64,000 nt of DNA. Source: Duganella margarita (GTDB lineage: Bacteria > Pseudomonadota > Gammaproteobacteria > Burkholderiales > Burkholderiaceae_D). Made by a program: the position numbers and the translations under genes. The stretch covers positions 248,001 to 312,000 of the forward strand of contig NZ_WWCS01000004.1 in NCBI RefSeq assembly GCF_009857535.1, in the 5' to 3' direction. Positions 6,809-18,051 of the stretch are shown piece by piece. The notes beneath the pieces were generated by a model. The model was not told where the DNA came from. It did no database searches and saw only the letters and a program-made list of their open reading frames with translations. Every line of letters starts with the position of its first letter. Position 1 is the stretch's first letter.

Positions 6809-9199
6809 ATGCAACCGAAGCAACCCAAACTGCGGCTCATCACGGCCGCTGTGTCCCTCGCGCTGCTGGCCGGCGGCGCGGCGGCACAACAAGCGACCGA
6901 TAACGGCAAGCTGGAATCGGTGATCGTCACCGCCAACAAGCGCGCCCAGAACCTGCAGGACGTCCCCGCCTCGATCACCGTGCTGAACGACGCCGTGCTG
7001 CAACGCGCCAACGTGCGCGACCTGGAAGACATCCCGTCGCTGTCGCCGGCGCTGACGTTGTCCTACGGCACCCAGCCGGGCAACTTCAGCATCAATATGC
7101 GCGGCATCGGCACCTTCTCGCTGGGCATCGGCGTGGAGGCGGACGTGGCCGTCATCGTCGACGACGTGCCGCTCGGCATGCAGGCCGGCGCCTTCAAGGA
7201 TCTGGCCGACGTCGGCCGCATCGAAGTGCTGAAAGGCCCGCAGAGCACGCTGTTCGGCAAGAGCTCGATTGCCGGCGCGATCAACATCACCACCAAGCCG
7301 CTGGGCGGCCCGTGGAAAACCACCGCCACCACCTACGTCACCAACGACGACGAATGGCGGGTCGGCGTCAGCACCGGCGGCGCCGTGTCCGACACCTTGC
7401 GCCTGCGCCTCGCCGCCAGCAAGACCAACTTTGACGGCACGCTCAACAACCTCACCACCGGCAAAAAGCTCAACGGCAGCAAGGGCGACAACCTCAGCGG
7501 CAAACTGGAATGGCAACCGCTCGACCAGCTGACCCTGACGCTGACGCCGCACTACAACCGCACCGAAAAATTCTGCTGCTCGACCGCCTTCACCTCGATG
7601 TCGCCGGGCGCGCTGTACCGCAATGCGCCGCAGCTGCCGCCGTCGGTGGTGCTGTCAGGCATCACCATCAGTCCGGACAACCGCGACGTGCGCAACGATT
7701 ACCCGACCGGCGGCAAGTTCCACGACGCCGGCACCGGCGTCAAGCTGGACTGGGCGTTCGACGACAACGGGCCGCTGGCCGGCCACACACTGAGCTCGAT
7801 CTCGTCCTACGGCAAATACCATATGGACGACTACCAGGACAACGACAACACCGACGTCGACATCCTGCCGTTCCTGCTGCTGCCGAACGGCCAGCCGACC
7901 GGCATGCATGGCGGCCTGTACCAGTACGGCAGCTTCGACGTCGCCTCGACCACGCAGGAATTCCGCCTGACCTCGCCGGACAAGGGCGCGCTGCGCTACG
8001 TCGCCGGCCTGTGGTACGGCAAGAACGACCTTACGCGCGAACTGACCAAGGCGCCGCTGATCCAGGCCTACGGCACCGCCTACGGCGCCGATGCGTGGAA
8101 CATCAGCAAAGCCATTTACGGCCAGGGCTCGTGGGACTTCCGCCCGGACACCAGCCTGATCGTCGGCGCCCGCTACAACGACGAGGACACCGGCTACAAC
8201 TTCCGCCGCTACACGGTGCCGCCGCAAGTGCACGCCATGACCGAGTTCTACACCAAGTCCGACAACGACAAGAGCAGCACCTGGAAGCTGGGCCTGGAGC
8301 ACCGCCTGAACAAGGACACCATGCTGTACGCCATGGCCTCCACCGGCCACAAGGGCAAGGCCTACGACCTGACCTCCGGCTTCACCGCCGCCACCGCCGC
8401 CTTGCCTGCGGTCGCGCCGGAAACCGCCAAGAGCTACGAGCTGGGCTGGAAGCAAAGCCTGTGGGACAACCGCGCGATGTTCAGCGTGGCGCTGTTCCGC
8501 ACCAATTTCAGGCACTTCCAGCAATCGTCCAGCTTCTTTGACGACGACGGCACCTTCCGCACCGGCCTGAACAGCATCGGCGGCCTGCGCACGCAAGGGC
8601 TGGAAGTGGAAGGCAACGTCCGCGTCACGCGCGAACTGCAGCTGAACGGCAGCTTCGCTTATACGGAAGCCACGATCCAGTCGTTTGAAAACGGCCCGTG
8701 CTACAACGTCATCAACGCTGCCGGCACCGCCGGCGTGCCGGGACCGGGCTGCGCGCAGAATCCCAGGTTCAACAACACCTTCGTGCAGAACCTGGCCGGC
8801 AAGACCCTGCCGAACGCGCCCAAGGTCAAAGTCAACCTCGGCGGCCAGTACGACCTGATGCTGCCGTCGTACAGTTTCAACGGCTTTGTGTCCGGCTCCA
8901 CGCGCTACCAGAGCCGCACGCAGTTCTCGCTGAACCAGGACCCAGGCACCATCCAGGACGCCTACAGCATCACCAACCTGAGCTTTGGCGTCAAGGACAA
9001 GCAGGACCGCTACAAGGTCACCTTGCTGGTCAACAACCTGTTCGACAAGCGCTACGCGACCGGCCTGAATAACGCCATCGCCAACGGCACCTGGAGCCCG
9101 AAAGCGCCGAACACGCCGGTGGCGGTCAACACCACCGAATGGATGCCGCCGCGCGACTTCCAGCGCTACTTCGGCGCCCGCCTCGACGTGACCTTCTAA
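6809..9199 (+). CDS. TonB-dependent outer-membrane receptor (likely oligosaccharide uptake)
   Basis: A 796-aa outer-membrane receptor. It has a signal peptide (residues about 8-26, ending GGAAA), a TonB-box-like segment near LESVIVTANKR, and a plug domain with ITVLNDAVL, NMRGIG, VIVDDVPLG and IEVLKGPQSTLFG. The 22-strand barrel that follows ends in the terminal Phe typical of outer-membrane proteins (LDVTF). AGGAGATACC lies in front of the ATG. It is the nearest gene downstream of the lyase/GH105/udh cluster and has an operator-like palindrome of its own, so uptake of uronate-containing oligosaccharides is the likely role. Substrate cannot be read from the sequence, and iron-siderophore or vitamin uptake remains possible. 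Confidence 0.87.
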   Translation: MQPKQPKLRLITAAVSLALLAGGAAAQQATDNGKLESVIVTANKRAQNLQDVPASITVLNDAVLQRANVRDLEDIPSLSPALTLSYGTQPGNFSINMRGIGTFSLGIGVEADVAVIVDDVPLGMQAGAFKDLADVGRIEVLKGPQSTLFGKSSIAGAINITTKPLGGPWKTTATTYVTNDDEWRVGVSTGGAVSDTLRLRLAASKTNFDGTLNNLTTGKKLNGSKGDNLSGKLEWQPLDQLTLTLTPHYNRTEKFCCSTAFTSMSPGALYRNAPQLPPSVVLSGITISPDNRDVRNDYPTGGKFHDAGTGVKLDWAFDDNGPLAGHTLSSISSYGKYHMDDYQDNDNTDVDILPFLLLPNGQPTGMHGGLYQYGSFDVASTTQEFRLTSPDKGALRYVAGLWYGKNDLTRELTKAPLIQAYGTAYGADAWNISKAIYGQGSWDFRPDTSLIVGARYNDEDTGYNFRRYTVPPQVHAMTEFYTKSDNDKSSTWKLGLEHRLNKDTMLYAMASTGHKGKAYDLTSGFTAATAALPAVAPETAKSYELGWKQSLWDNRAMFSVALFRTNFRHFQQSSSFFDDDGTFRTGLNSIGGLRTQGLEVEGNVRVTRELQLNGSFAYTEATIQSFENGPCYNVINAAGTAGVPGPGCAQNPRFNNTFVQNLAGKTLPNAPKVKVNLGGQYDLMLPSYSFNGFVSGSTRYQSRTQFSLNQDPGTIQDAYSITNLSFGVKDKQDRYKVTLLVNNLFDKRYATGLNNAIANGTWSPKAPNTPVAVNTTEWMPPRDFQRYFGARLDVTF

Positions 9200-9205
9200 G
9201 CAACT

Positions 9206-9265
9206 CCGGGGTCAGGTCTCACATTTCTACACGAGCTCATGTTCGAATGTGAGACCTGACCCCGG
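9206..9265. repeat. 20-bp perfect inverted repeat with GGGGTCAGGTCTCACATT arms
   Basis: The arms at 9206-9225 and 9246-9265 are exact reverse complements and enclose a 20-nt spacer. The element starts 6 nt after the TonB receptor stop codon. There is no T-run, so it is not a standard terminator. The GGGGTCAG core recalls REP elements linked to RAYT-type transposases; that link is inference. Confidence 0.75.
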
Positions 9266-9314
9266 ATTATTAATGGCATCTCCCTCGCGACTCCGCTGTT
9301 GCGGTCGCTATTTT

Positions 9315-9345
9315 GCCCTCGCAGCCTGCTGCGGGGGCTTTTTTT
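9315..9345 (+). terminator. Strong rho-independent terminator before uppP
   Basis: The 10-bp stem GCCCTCGCAG/CTGCGGGGGC has one G-T pair and a CCTG loop and is followed by seven T. It closes the TonB receptor transcript. Apart from this and the inverted repeat, the 281-nt gap from 9200 to 9480 holds only the uppP leader. Confidence 0.85.
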
Positions 9346-9480
9346 CATTCAGCCTTAACAGAGGCTCGATTACGCTTGAGTCACATTGGCAAAATTGCGT
9401 GTCCGGCATGGTAAGCTTCGACCCCGGCGCCCTGCTTGCCGTTCCTTTTTCTCAATCCTCCACGTGTAAATACTTAATTC

Positions 9481-10317
9481 ATGGACATCGTACTCGCGCT
9501 GAAAGCCCTCATCATGGGCCTGGTTGAAGGTTTTACGGAATTCTTGCCGATTTCCTCTACTGGTCACCTGATCCTGACTGAGCACCTGCTGGGTTTCCAC
9601 GGCATGGAAGAGAAAATGAAAGTGTTCGAGATCGTCATCCAGGCCGGCGCCATGCTGGCCGTGATCTGGGAATTCCGCGCCCGCATCATCGCCGTGCTGA
9701 CCGGTCTCGGCGATCCCAAACAACAACGCTTCGCCACCAATGTGCTGATCGCCTTCATCCCGGCCGCCGTGCTGGGCGTGCTGTTCGACAAGGCCATCAA
9801 GCAGGTGCTGTTCGCGCCGGTGCCGGTGGCGCTGGCCTTCATCATCGGCGGCTTCGTCATCCTGTGGGTGGAAAAACGCGCCAAGGACCAGCCCACTTCG
9901 GCCCGCATCACCTCGGTCGACGACCTCAAGCCGCTGGACGCGCTGAAAATCGGCATCGCCCAGGCCTTCGCCCTGATTCCCGGCACCAGCCGCTCCGGCG
10001 CCACCATCATGGGCAGCATGATCTTCGGCCTGTCGCGCCAGGTCGCCACCGAATTTTCGTTCTTCCTGGCAATTCCGACGCTGATGGGCGCCACCGTCTA
10101 CTCGCTGTACAAGGAACGCGCGCTGCTGTCGGCCGCCGACCTGCCGCTGTTTACCATCGGTACCGTGTCGGCGTTTATCTCGGCGTTCCTGTGCGTGCGC
10201 TGGCTGCTGCGCTATATCAGCTCGCATACCTTTACGGTTTTTGCATGGTATCGCATCGCTTTTGGCCTGCTGGTGCTCGTGACCGCGTATACTGGCGCCA
10301 TCGTCTGGGCCGAATAA
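9481..10317 (+). CDS. uppP: Undecaprenyl-diphosphatase (BacA/UppP)
   Basis: A 278-aa inner-membrane enzyme that dephosphorylates undecaprenyl diphosphate to recycle the lipid carrier for peptidoglycan and other envelope glycans. The family signature [15 protein letters not shown] is at residues 16-30 and PGTSRSG lies in the second conserved loop, followed by several hydrophobic helices and a basic cytoplasmic loop. Length matches the family (about 270 aa). It is followed after 28 nt by recQ on the same strand, so the two may share a transcript. Loss or overexpression of this family changes bacitracin tolerance. Confidence 0.96.
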   Translation: MDIVLALKALIMGLVEGFTEFLPISSTGHLILTEHLLGFHGMEEKMKVFEIVIQAGAMLAVIWEFRARIIAVLTGLGDPKQQRFATNVLIAFIPAAVLGVLFDKAIKQVLFAPVPVALAFIIGGFVILWVEKRAKDQPTSARITSVDDLKPLDALKIGIAQAFALIPGTSRSGATIMGSMIFGLSRQVATEFSFFLAIPTLMGATVYSLYKERALLSAADLPLFTIGTVSAFISAFLCVRWLLRYISSHTFTVFAWYRIAFGLLVLVTAYTGAIVWAE

Positions 10318-10345
10318 CACTTTTCCGTAAAGCAGTCGCAGTAAC

Positions 10346-12149
<1,804 letters not shown>

Positions 12150-12166
<17 letters not shown>

Positions 12167-12791
12167 GCCGCGCGGCCAGGCCATCCAGCATCAAATCCAG
12201 CCCAAACTGGAAGCGGCTGTCGAAATCAGGATTGAAAATGTCCTGCCGCGCTGCGTGCAGATGGGGGAACATGGTCAGCGCATGGACCAGGAACGACGTC
12301 GTGCGCTGCTCCAGTTCCGCAGCCGGGATGGCGTCCGGCGCCAGGCCACTTTCCTCCATCACAAAACCCAGCACGAAATACAGTACGCTGAAGGCGCCCC
12401 ATGACGCCAGCCGTGTATCGGCGCCGGCTTCGCGCAGCGGCGCCATCATCATTTCGCCGACTCGCATCACATTAGGCATGGTCACGTAAGTACCGGCGAA
12501 CACGCGCGCGCCGTCGCGACGCGACTGCAAGGCGCCACGCATCTCGACCGCCACTGCCATCAGCCGTTCGCGCCATGATTGCGCTGCGGTAGTTGGCTGT
12601 ACCGCCACCTCCGCCACCAGGGCATCAGCCATTGCATCGAGCAGTACCTGCTTGCTGGCGAAATGCCAGTACAACGAGGCCGCCTTGACCTCCAGCGCAT
12701 CGGCCAGACGGCGCATGGTCAGCCCGTCAAGCCCGGTCTCATCCAGTAGCTCCAGCGCCTTGGCAACCACTTGCTCTTTTTGTATGCCCAT
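12150..12791 (-). CDS. TetR-family repressor with TetR-type C-terminal domain
   Basis: A 213-aa regulator. The start [16 protein letters not shown] was preferred to an in-frame codon 45 nt upstream because it matches the usual N-terminus and has AAAGGG upstream; the longer form would also run into the operator region. The helix-turn-helix lies at about residues 23-45 ([22 protein letters not shown]). The rest resembles the effector-binding region of TetR itself. It is divergent from a flavin monooxygenase, with two operator palindromes between them, the classical layout of a repressor controlling itself and a detoxifying enzyme. The inducer is unknown. Confidence 0.88.
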
Positions 12792-12810
12792 TAAAAAACC
12801 CTTTGCACTC

Positions 12811-12854
12811 AAGACTAACGGTGTTAGTTTACACAAACTAACAACGTTAGTCTT
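12811..12854. promoter_or_regulatory. Two TetR-type operators forming a 44-bp near-palindrome
   Basis: ACTAACGGTGTTAGT (12814-12828) and ACTAACAACGTTAGT (12837-12851) are each palindromic. Together with their flanks they are inverted copies of each other, 19 of 20 positions matching. This is the tetO1/tetO2-style layout between the TetR gene and the divergent monooxygenase gene. Confidence 0.85.
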
Positions 12855-12863
12855 GGAGATAAA

Positions 12864-14285
12864 ATGAAATGGAATACTGATGTGACCGTAGTTGGCGGGG
12901 GGCCGGTGGGGCTGATGCTGGCGTGCGAATTACGCCTGGCAGGCTGCGAGGTGCTACTGCTGGAACGACGCGCCGAGCGTGGCAGCCACTCACGTGCCCT
13001 CAGCATGCATGCCCGCACCGTCGAAACTCTGGGCCTGCGCGGGCTGGCGCCGCGCTTCATCGAACGCGGCCGCCCTTTCGCGGTCGGCCATTACGGCGCG
13101 CTGGAAACCATGCTGGATTTTTCAGCACTGGACAGCAGCTATCCGTTCCAGCTGGTGATTCCGCAATCGATGACCGAACAGCTACTGGAAGAACATGCGC
13201 TGGCCCTCGGGGTGCGCATCCAGCGCGGCGCGCTGGTGGAGACGGTACGGCAAGATGCGGCGGGCGTCGTTGCCACCGGCCAGCTCGGGCAGCAACGCTT
13301 CAGCGCCAGCGCTGCCTGGCTGGTCGGATGCGACGGTGCGCGCAGCCTGGTGCGTCAACAGGCCGGCATCGACTTTGAAGGCTACGCTGCCAGCACTACC
13401 GCGATTCTCGGCGACGTTCAATTGCGGGCACCGTTGCCTGCGCCTGCCATCATGAAGGTTAGCGAAGAGGGAGTGTTGATGATCGTGCCGCTGGGCGACG
13501 GCCTGCATCACCGCCTGATCGTAATCGATGCACGCCGCTGTCGCCTGCCTGTGACGGAACCGGTCACGCTGGCAGAACTGGCCGACGGCGCGCAGCGCAT
13601 CGCCGGTATAGACTACCTGCCCACCGCGCCCCGCTGGCTGTCACGCTTTTCCGACGAAACGCGCCACGCCGGCCGTTACCGCGAGGGTCGCATCCTGCTG
13701 GCAGGTGACGCTGCCCATATCCATATGCCGGCGGGAGGGCAAGGCATGAACGTGGGCATGCAGGACGCCTTCAATCTCGGTTGGAAGCTAGCGGCGGTAG
13801 TGCAAGGCCAGGCGCCTCAAGCGCTGCTGGACAGCTACCATGACGAACGCCATCCACTGGGTGCACAGCTATTCCGCAACACCATGGCGCAAACCGTACT
13901 GATGACCGCTTTCGATGTGCGCGGCTTGGCGTTGCGTAGTCAGCTCAGCGCCTTGCTCATGCAACCGCAGGCCAATCTGCAACTGGCGCAGGAAATCTCG
14001 GGGCTCGGCATCGGCTACCCGGCCTCGCTGAACACGCCGCCGGCAGCTGTCCTGCCGGAATGGAGCGGCCGCCGTCTGCGCGATCACGGCATCGCGCCGG
14101 CCGGCAGTGTGCACGGCTTGCTGCACCGCGGCGAGTGGCTGTATTTACGTCTGAGCGACAAGGCGCCGCTCAGCGTTGCCTGCACCGGCCGCGTACACAC
14201 CGTGCGTGGCGACAGTGATGCGGTACCCGGTGCGCGCGCACTGCTGGTTCGGCCGGATGGATATGTGGACTACGCGCTGGCTTAG
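12864..14285 (+). CDS. FAD-dependent aromatic-ring monooxygenase (PheA/TfdB/TetX-like group)
   Basis: A 473-aa class A flavoprotein monooxygenase. The FAD-binding motif VVGGGPVGL is at residues 9-17, LLERRAERGSHSRA follows the second strand, and the second FAD motif is RILLAGDAAHIHMPAGGQG, near residue 280. Such enzymes use NAD(P)H and O2 to hydroxylate phenols, polyketides, rifamycins or tetracyclines. The C-terminal part is short, with only a reduced thioredoxin-like tail. GGAG stands before the ATG. Control by the divergent TetR protein suggests that an aromatic compound or antibiotic is both inducer and substrate; this is inferred from context. The stop overlaps the convergent AraC gene by 4 nt. 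Confidence 0.87.
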   Translation: MKWNTDVTVVGGGPVGLMLACELRLAGCEVLLLERRAERGSHSRALSMHARTVETLGLRGLAPRFIERGRPFAVGHYGALETMLDFSALDSSYPFQLVIPQSMTEQLLEEHALALGVRIQRGALVETVRQDAAGVVATGQLGQQRFSASAAWLVGCDGARSLVRQQAGIDFEGYAASTTAILGDVQLRAPLPAPAIMKVSEEGVLMIVPLGDGLHHRLIVIDARRCRLPVTEPVTLAELADGAQRIAGIDYLPTAPRWLSRFSDETRHAGRYREGRILLAGDAAHIHMPAGGQGMNVGMQDAFNLGWKLAAVVQGQAPQALLDSYHDERHPLGAQLFRNTMAQTVLMTAFDVRGLALRSQLSALLMQPQANLQLAQEISGLGIGYPASLNTPPAAVLPEWSGRRLRDHGIAPAGSVHGLLHRGEWLYLRLSDKAPLSVACTGRVHTVRGDSDAVPGARALLVRPDGYVDYALA

Positions 14286-15208
14286 GCCTGAATGATGCTG
14301 CGGTAACGGCTAGGCGGAGCGCCGATGGCGGCACGGAAGCGGTGGCTGAAGTGGCTCAGGTCTGCATAGCCGCAGGCGTCGGCGATCTGCTGCAATGGCT
14401 GATCGCTGCCCTTTAGCAGTGCGCGCGCATGATCGATGCGGCGCGCGGCGATCCATGCCGATGGCGGCATGCCGAACGATACCTTGAACATCCGCACCAG
14501 ATGGTATTCCGACAGCGATGCCAAAGCCGCCAGCATGCCAAGCGTGATGTTCTGCGACAGGTGCGCTTCGATGAACTCCGCCAGCCGCCGGCGCACCGCT
14601 GGCGCCAGACCACCCCGCACGCGCTGCTGATGCTGCGGCACCGATTGCGCCAGCAGCAGATGGCTCAAGGTTTCATGCGCCACCTCGTTGGCGCGCAGCT
14701 GCGCGTCCGGACCTTCCCATGGCATGGCTGCCAACGTTGCGCACAGCTGGGCGATGCGCTGATGTTCGAAATAAGTGCGGTCGCTCAAAGTCAGCTCACG
14801 CGGTTCGCGGTCCAGCTCCACCACCGCGCGCCGCGTGAAATGCTCGGGCAGGAAGTACAGATGGACGAAGTGCATATGGCCACGCACCGTCCAGCTGGAC
14901 TCGTGCCAATCCGGCAAGGTGCATAGCCGCTGGGGCGCGCCGTAAATGCCCGGCAGTTCCGAACGCTCGGTGCGGTGGCCGCCCTCAAGATACAGCGACA
15001 GCGTGTGGTGCCCCGGCTTGTCGTAACTGGTTTCGGCCACCAGCGTATCGCGCCGCCAGATGGCGACCGCCAGCTCATCCCCCAGCCAGGCAAAGCGCTC
15101 CAGCTTGGCATCGGTCTCCGACATGGTCTTGAAAACGGAACGCGACAGCGCGCCTTCCGGCATGGACTGCGACTCAAGAGCATTGGCGATGGCGGGACGT
15201 GGCGACAT
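14282..15208 (-). CDS. AraC-family transcriptional regulator
   Basis: A 308-aa regulator with the family's two-part C-terminal DNA-binding domain. The first helix-turn-helix lies in TLGMLAALASLSEYHLVRMF and the second in PLQQIADACGYADLSHFSHR, before RAAIGAPPSRYR. The first about 190 residues are a ligand-sensing part I cannot assign to a specific cupin family. It is divergent from an EamA-type exporter with 111 bp between them, so control of that exporter is likely. The start codon has no good Shine-Dalgarno sequence; an internal Met at residue 16 is a possible alternative. Confidence 0.88.
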   Translation of the reverse strand: MSPRPAIANALESQSMPEGALSRSVFKTMSETDAKLERFAWLGDELAVAIWRRDTLVAETSYDKPGHHTLSLYLEGGHRTERSELPGIYGAPQRLCTLPDWHESSWTVRGHMHFVHLYFLPEHFTRRAVVELDREPRELTLSDRTYFEHQRIAQLCATLAAMPWEGPDAQLRANEVAHETLSHLLLAQSVPQHQQRVRGGLAPAVRRRLAEFIEAHLSQNITLGMLAALASLSEYHLVRMFKVSFGMPPSAWIAARRIDHARALLKGSDQPLQQIADACGYADLSHFSHRFRAAIGAPPSRYRSIIQA

Positions 15209-15221
15209 GCAGAAAGTCTAG

Positions 15222-15322
15222 CATGCCGCCAGCGGCGCTGCCGGCCGCAGGGCCGGCCACAGCGGGATATGCGCAATTTCAGACAAGCCGGCGGCACGCG
15301 GGGACGTCATGCTGGCGGCATG
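15222..15322. promoter_or_regulatory. 12-bp inverted repeat flanking the araC-eamA divergent promoter region
   Basis: CATGCCGCCAGC at 15222-15233 and its exact reverse complement GCTGGCGGCATG at 15311-15322 lie at the two ends of the 111-bp gap, next to each start codon. They could be paired regulator sites, but the right copy overlaps the eamA start codon, so this is uncertain. Confidence 0.35.
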
Positions 15323-16222
15323 AATACACTACTCTACGCACTCACTGTCCTGATCTGGGGTACCACCTGGATCGCCATTTCCTTTCAACTCGGCGTGGTG
15401 CCGGCGCCGGTGTCGATCGCCTACCGCTTCTGGATCGCCGCCGCCGTGCTGATGGCGTTCCTGCTCATCAGCCGCAAGCCATGGTGGCCGCCGCGCCAGG
15501 CGTGGCCCTACCTGTTCGCGCAAGGGATCGCGCTGTTCTGCGTGAACTTCCTGTGCTTTTACTACGCCAGCCAGTGGATCACCAGCGGGCTGGAAGCGGT
15601 GGTGTTCTCCACCGCGCCGCTGTGGAACGCCATCAACGGCCGCCTCTTCCTCGGCAAACCGATCAAGCCGCAGGTGATGGTCGGCGCCCTGCTCGGCCTG
15701 TGCGGCATCGTGCTGCTGTTCGCGCCGCAGATGGCCGGCCACTGGCACGACAGCCATACGCTGTGGGGCCTGGCGCTGACCTTGGGCGGTACGCTGTGTT
15801 TCTCGTGCGGGAATCTGCTGTCGAGCCGCATGCAGTCGATGGGACTGGGGCTGACGCCGTGGCTGACCAACACCTGGGCCATGCTGATCGGCTCCACCAC
15901 GCTGGGCGTAGCGGCGCTGGCATTGGGCATGCCGTTTGCGCTTGATCCATCACCGCGTTATCTCGGCGCGCTGCTGTATCTGGCGATTCCCGGCTCGGTG
16001 ATCGGCTTCACCGCCTACCTGATGCTGGTGGGCCGCATCGGACCTGACCGCGCGGCCTATTCCACGGTATTATTCCCCATCGTAGCGCTGACCATTTCGA
16101 CCATTTTCGAAGGCTACCATTGGACGCCGCTGGCCCTGTGCGGGCTGGCGCTGGTACTGGCGGGGAATCTGCTGGCGTTTCTGCCGCCGTCCCTGCGCGC
16201 CAGACTGATGGGAGCCACATAG
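15320..16222 (+). CDS. EamA/DMT-superfamily permease
   Basis: A 300-aa integral membrane protein with about ten transmembrane helices in two EamA repeats. It begins MNTLLYALTVLIWGTTWIAI, a typical first EamA helix. The longer frame upstream was discarded because it runs into the AraC gene on the other strand and adds an Arg/Gln-rich tail. Members export amino acids, nucleobases or other metabolites. It is divergent from the AraC regulator and only 8 nt upstream of a secreted amidohydrolase, so the two probably form an operon. The exported compound is unknown. Confidence 0.87.
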   Translation: MNTLLYALTVLIWGTTWIAISFQLGVVPAPVSIAYRFWIAAAVLMAFLLISRKPWWPPRQAWPYLFAQGIALFCVNFLCFYYASQWITSGLEAVVFSTAPLWNAINGRLFLGKPIKPQVMVGALLGLCGIVLLFAPQMAGHWHDSHTLWGLALTLGGTLCFSCGNLLSSRMQSMGLGLTPWLTNTWAMLIGSTTLGVAALALGMPFALDPSPRYLGALLYLAIPGSVIGFTAYLMLVGRIGPDRAAYSTVLFPIVALTISTIFEGYHWTPLALCGLALVLAGNLLAFLPPSLRARLMGAT

Positions 16223-16230
16223 GAGACTGC

Positions 16231-18021
16231 ATGATCCGCACCGGCCTTCCCGCTGCACTGATACTGACACTGAGCCTGATCACCACGGCATACGCCGCCG
16301 ACAAACCGGCCGACACGGTCTACCGCAACGGCTACGTCTACACGGTGGACGCCAAGGACAGCGTGCAGCAGGCGCTGGCGGTGCGCGGCGGGCGCATTGT
16401 CTACGTCGGCGATAACGACGGCGTTAAAGCCCTCACCGGCAAGAAGACCGAAGTAATCGACCTGCAAGGCCGCATGCTGATGCCCGGCCTGATCGACGGC
16501 CATATGCATCCGCAATCGGGCGGCAGCCGCCTGCTCAATTGCAGCCTGAATTACGAGCCGCTGACGGTTGCGCAGTTCCAGTCGCGCATTCAGACCTGCC
16601 TGGACCGCGACAAGAAGTCAGGGCCGGAACGCTGGATGATCGTGGTGAACTGGTTCCAGCAAGGGATGCTGCCGGACGGCGTGGACACCACCGCCGCCAC
16701 GCTCGACGCGCTGAAGACCGACCGTCCGATCATCGTGCGCTCATCCTTCGGCCACTCGGCGCTGCTGAACACCAAAGGCGTCCAGACTGCGAAGATCACA
16801 CGCGACACGCCCGATCCGGCCGGCGGCAAGATCACCCGCGACGCCAAGGGCAACGCCACCGGCCTGCTGGAAGATGCTGCGCAGGATCTGGCCATGAATC
16901 TGCTGCCGCCGCTGACGGTGGCCGAGAACCTGGCCGCGTCCAAGGCCGCACTGGCGGCGATGCGCCAGCAAGGCATCACCACCTTTCTCGACGCTTACAC
17001 CGATCCCGAAACCATGACCGCCTTCACCGACCTGCAAAAACAGGGCAAGCTGACGGCGCGCGCGCACTTCGCGGTGCTGATCGACCTCGATAAAGGCGCG
17101 ACGCCGCAAAGCGCGGTGGCCGAGCTGCTCAAGCAGCAAAAGCAGTTCGACCAGGGACCGACCAGGGTTGCGCCATCGATGCAGGTGCGCCACGCCAAGC
17201 TGTTCATGGACGGCGTGATCTCGGCGCCCGCCTTCACCGGCGCCATGATCGAGCCGTACCTCACCAACAAAGGCACGCCGGAGAAACCGGACTGGCAGCC
17301 CGGGCCGCACAACGGCCCGCCGAGCTACTTCACGCCGGAAGCGCTGCGCACCACGCTGAAAGAACTGGCGCGCGCGCACATCGATCCGCACATCCACGTC
17401 GACGGCGACCGCGCCGTGCGCGAATCGCTGGACGCCATCGAAGACCTGCGCGCCACGCCGGAAGGCAAGCGCGTTCGTCCCGCATTGGCGCACGACGAAA
17501 TCGTCGACCCGGCCGACTATCCGCGCTTTGCGCAGCTGGACGTGACGCCGGTGCTGTCGTTCCAGTGGGCCAAGCCGGCGCCGGACACCGTGGGCGCGCT
17601 CAAGGACTACATGGGCCCGCGCCGCTACGCCGTGGTCGAACCGCAGGCGCTGCTGCTCAACGCCGGCGCGCGCATCGCCTATGGCAGCGATTGGCCGGTC
17701 GATCCGCTGGACGAGTGGTTCGCGCTGAAGGTCGGCGTAACCCGCACCGCCGCGCCGGATGCCGGCAAGGAGTACGCCGGCCGGCTGACCGCGCAACCGG
17801 GCATGCCGCGCGCCGAGGTGCTGCGGGCAATTACGCTGAACGCGGCCTACACGCTGCGCCAGGAAAAGGACAGCGGTTCGCTAGAGGTGGGCAAGCTGGC
17901 CGACATGATTGTCCTTGACCGTAACTTCTTCACGATACCTGCCGAGGACATCGCCAACATCAAGGTGCTGCTGACGGTGGTGGGCGGCAAAATCGTCTAC
18001 CAGTCCAAATTCATGCGTTAA
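16231..18021 (+). CDS. Secreted amidohydrolase (YtcJ-like)
   Basis: A 596-aa metal-dependent hydrolase with a signal peptide (residues about 6-22, ending AYAA). The start is the ATG after AGGAGA, not the upstream in-frame codon inside eamA. The metal-binding HxH is at residues 91-93 (LIDGHMHPQSGG). A later His/Asp site is visible in IHVDGDR and in SDWPVDPLDEW, and the beta-sandwich is completed by the C-terminal ADMIVLDRNFF. YtcJ-type enzymes hydrolyse N-formyl or N-acyl groups or related amides, but substrates are poorly known. It follows eamA after 8 nt, so hydrolysis and export may concern related compounds. Confidence 0.87.
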   Translation: MIRTGLPAALILTLSLITTAYAADKPADTVYRNGYVYTVDAKDSVQQALAVRGGRIVYVGDNDGVKALTGKKTEVIDLQGRMLMPGLIDGHMHPQSGGSRLLNCSLNYEPLTVAQFQSRIQTCLDRDKKSGPERWMIVVNWFQQGMLPDGVDTTAATLDALKTDRPIIVRSSFGHSALLNTKGVQTAKITRDTPDPAGGKITRDAKGNATGLLEDAAQDLAMNLLPPLTVAENLAASKAALAAMRQQGITTFLDAYTDPETMTAFTDLQKQGKLTARAHFAVLIDLDKGATPQSAVAELLKQQKQFDQGPTRVAPSMQVRHAKLFMDGVISAPAFTGAMIEPYLTNKGTPEKPDWQPGPHNGPPSYFTPEALRTTLKELARAHIDPHIHVDGDRAVRESLDAIEDLRATPEGKRVRPALAHDEIVDPADYPRFAQLDVTPVLSFQWAKPAPDTVGALKDYMGPRRYAVVEPQALLLNAGARIAYGSDWPVDPLDEWFALKVGVTRTAAPDAGKEYAGRLTAQPGMPRAEVLRAITLNAAYTLRQEKDSGSLEVGKLADMIVLDRNFFTIPAEDIANIKVLLTVVGGKIVYQSKFMR

Positions 18022-18051
18022 GATGGCGGCCTTTGTTTAAGTAAGCACGCC

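Noticed and set aside
9249..9527. A 92-aa frame across the uppP leader
   Set aside because: It runs through the inverted repeat and the terminator hairpin and overlaps uppP; there is no ribosome-binding site.
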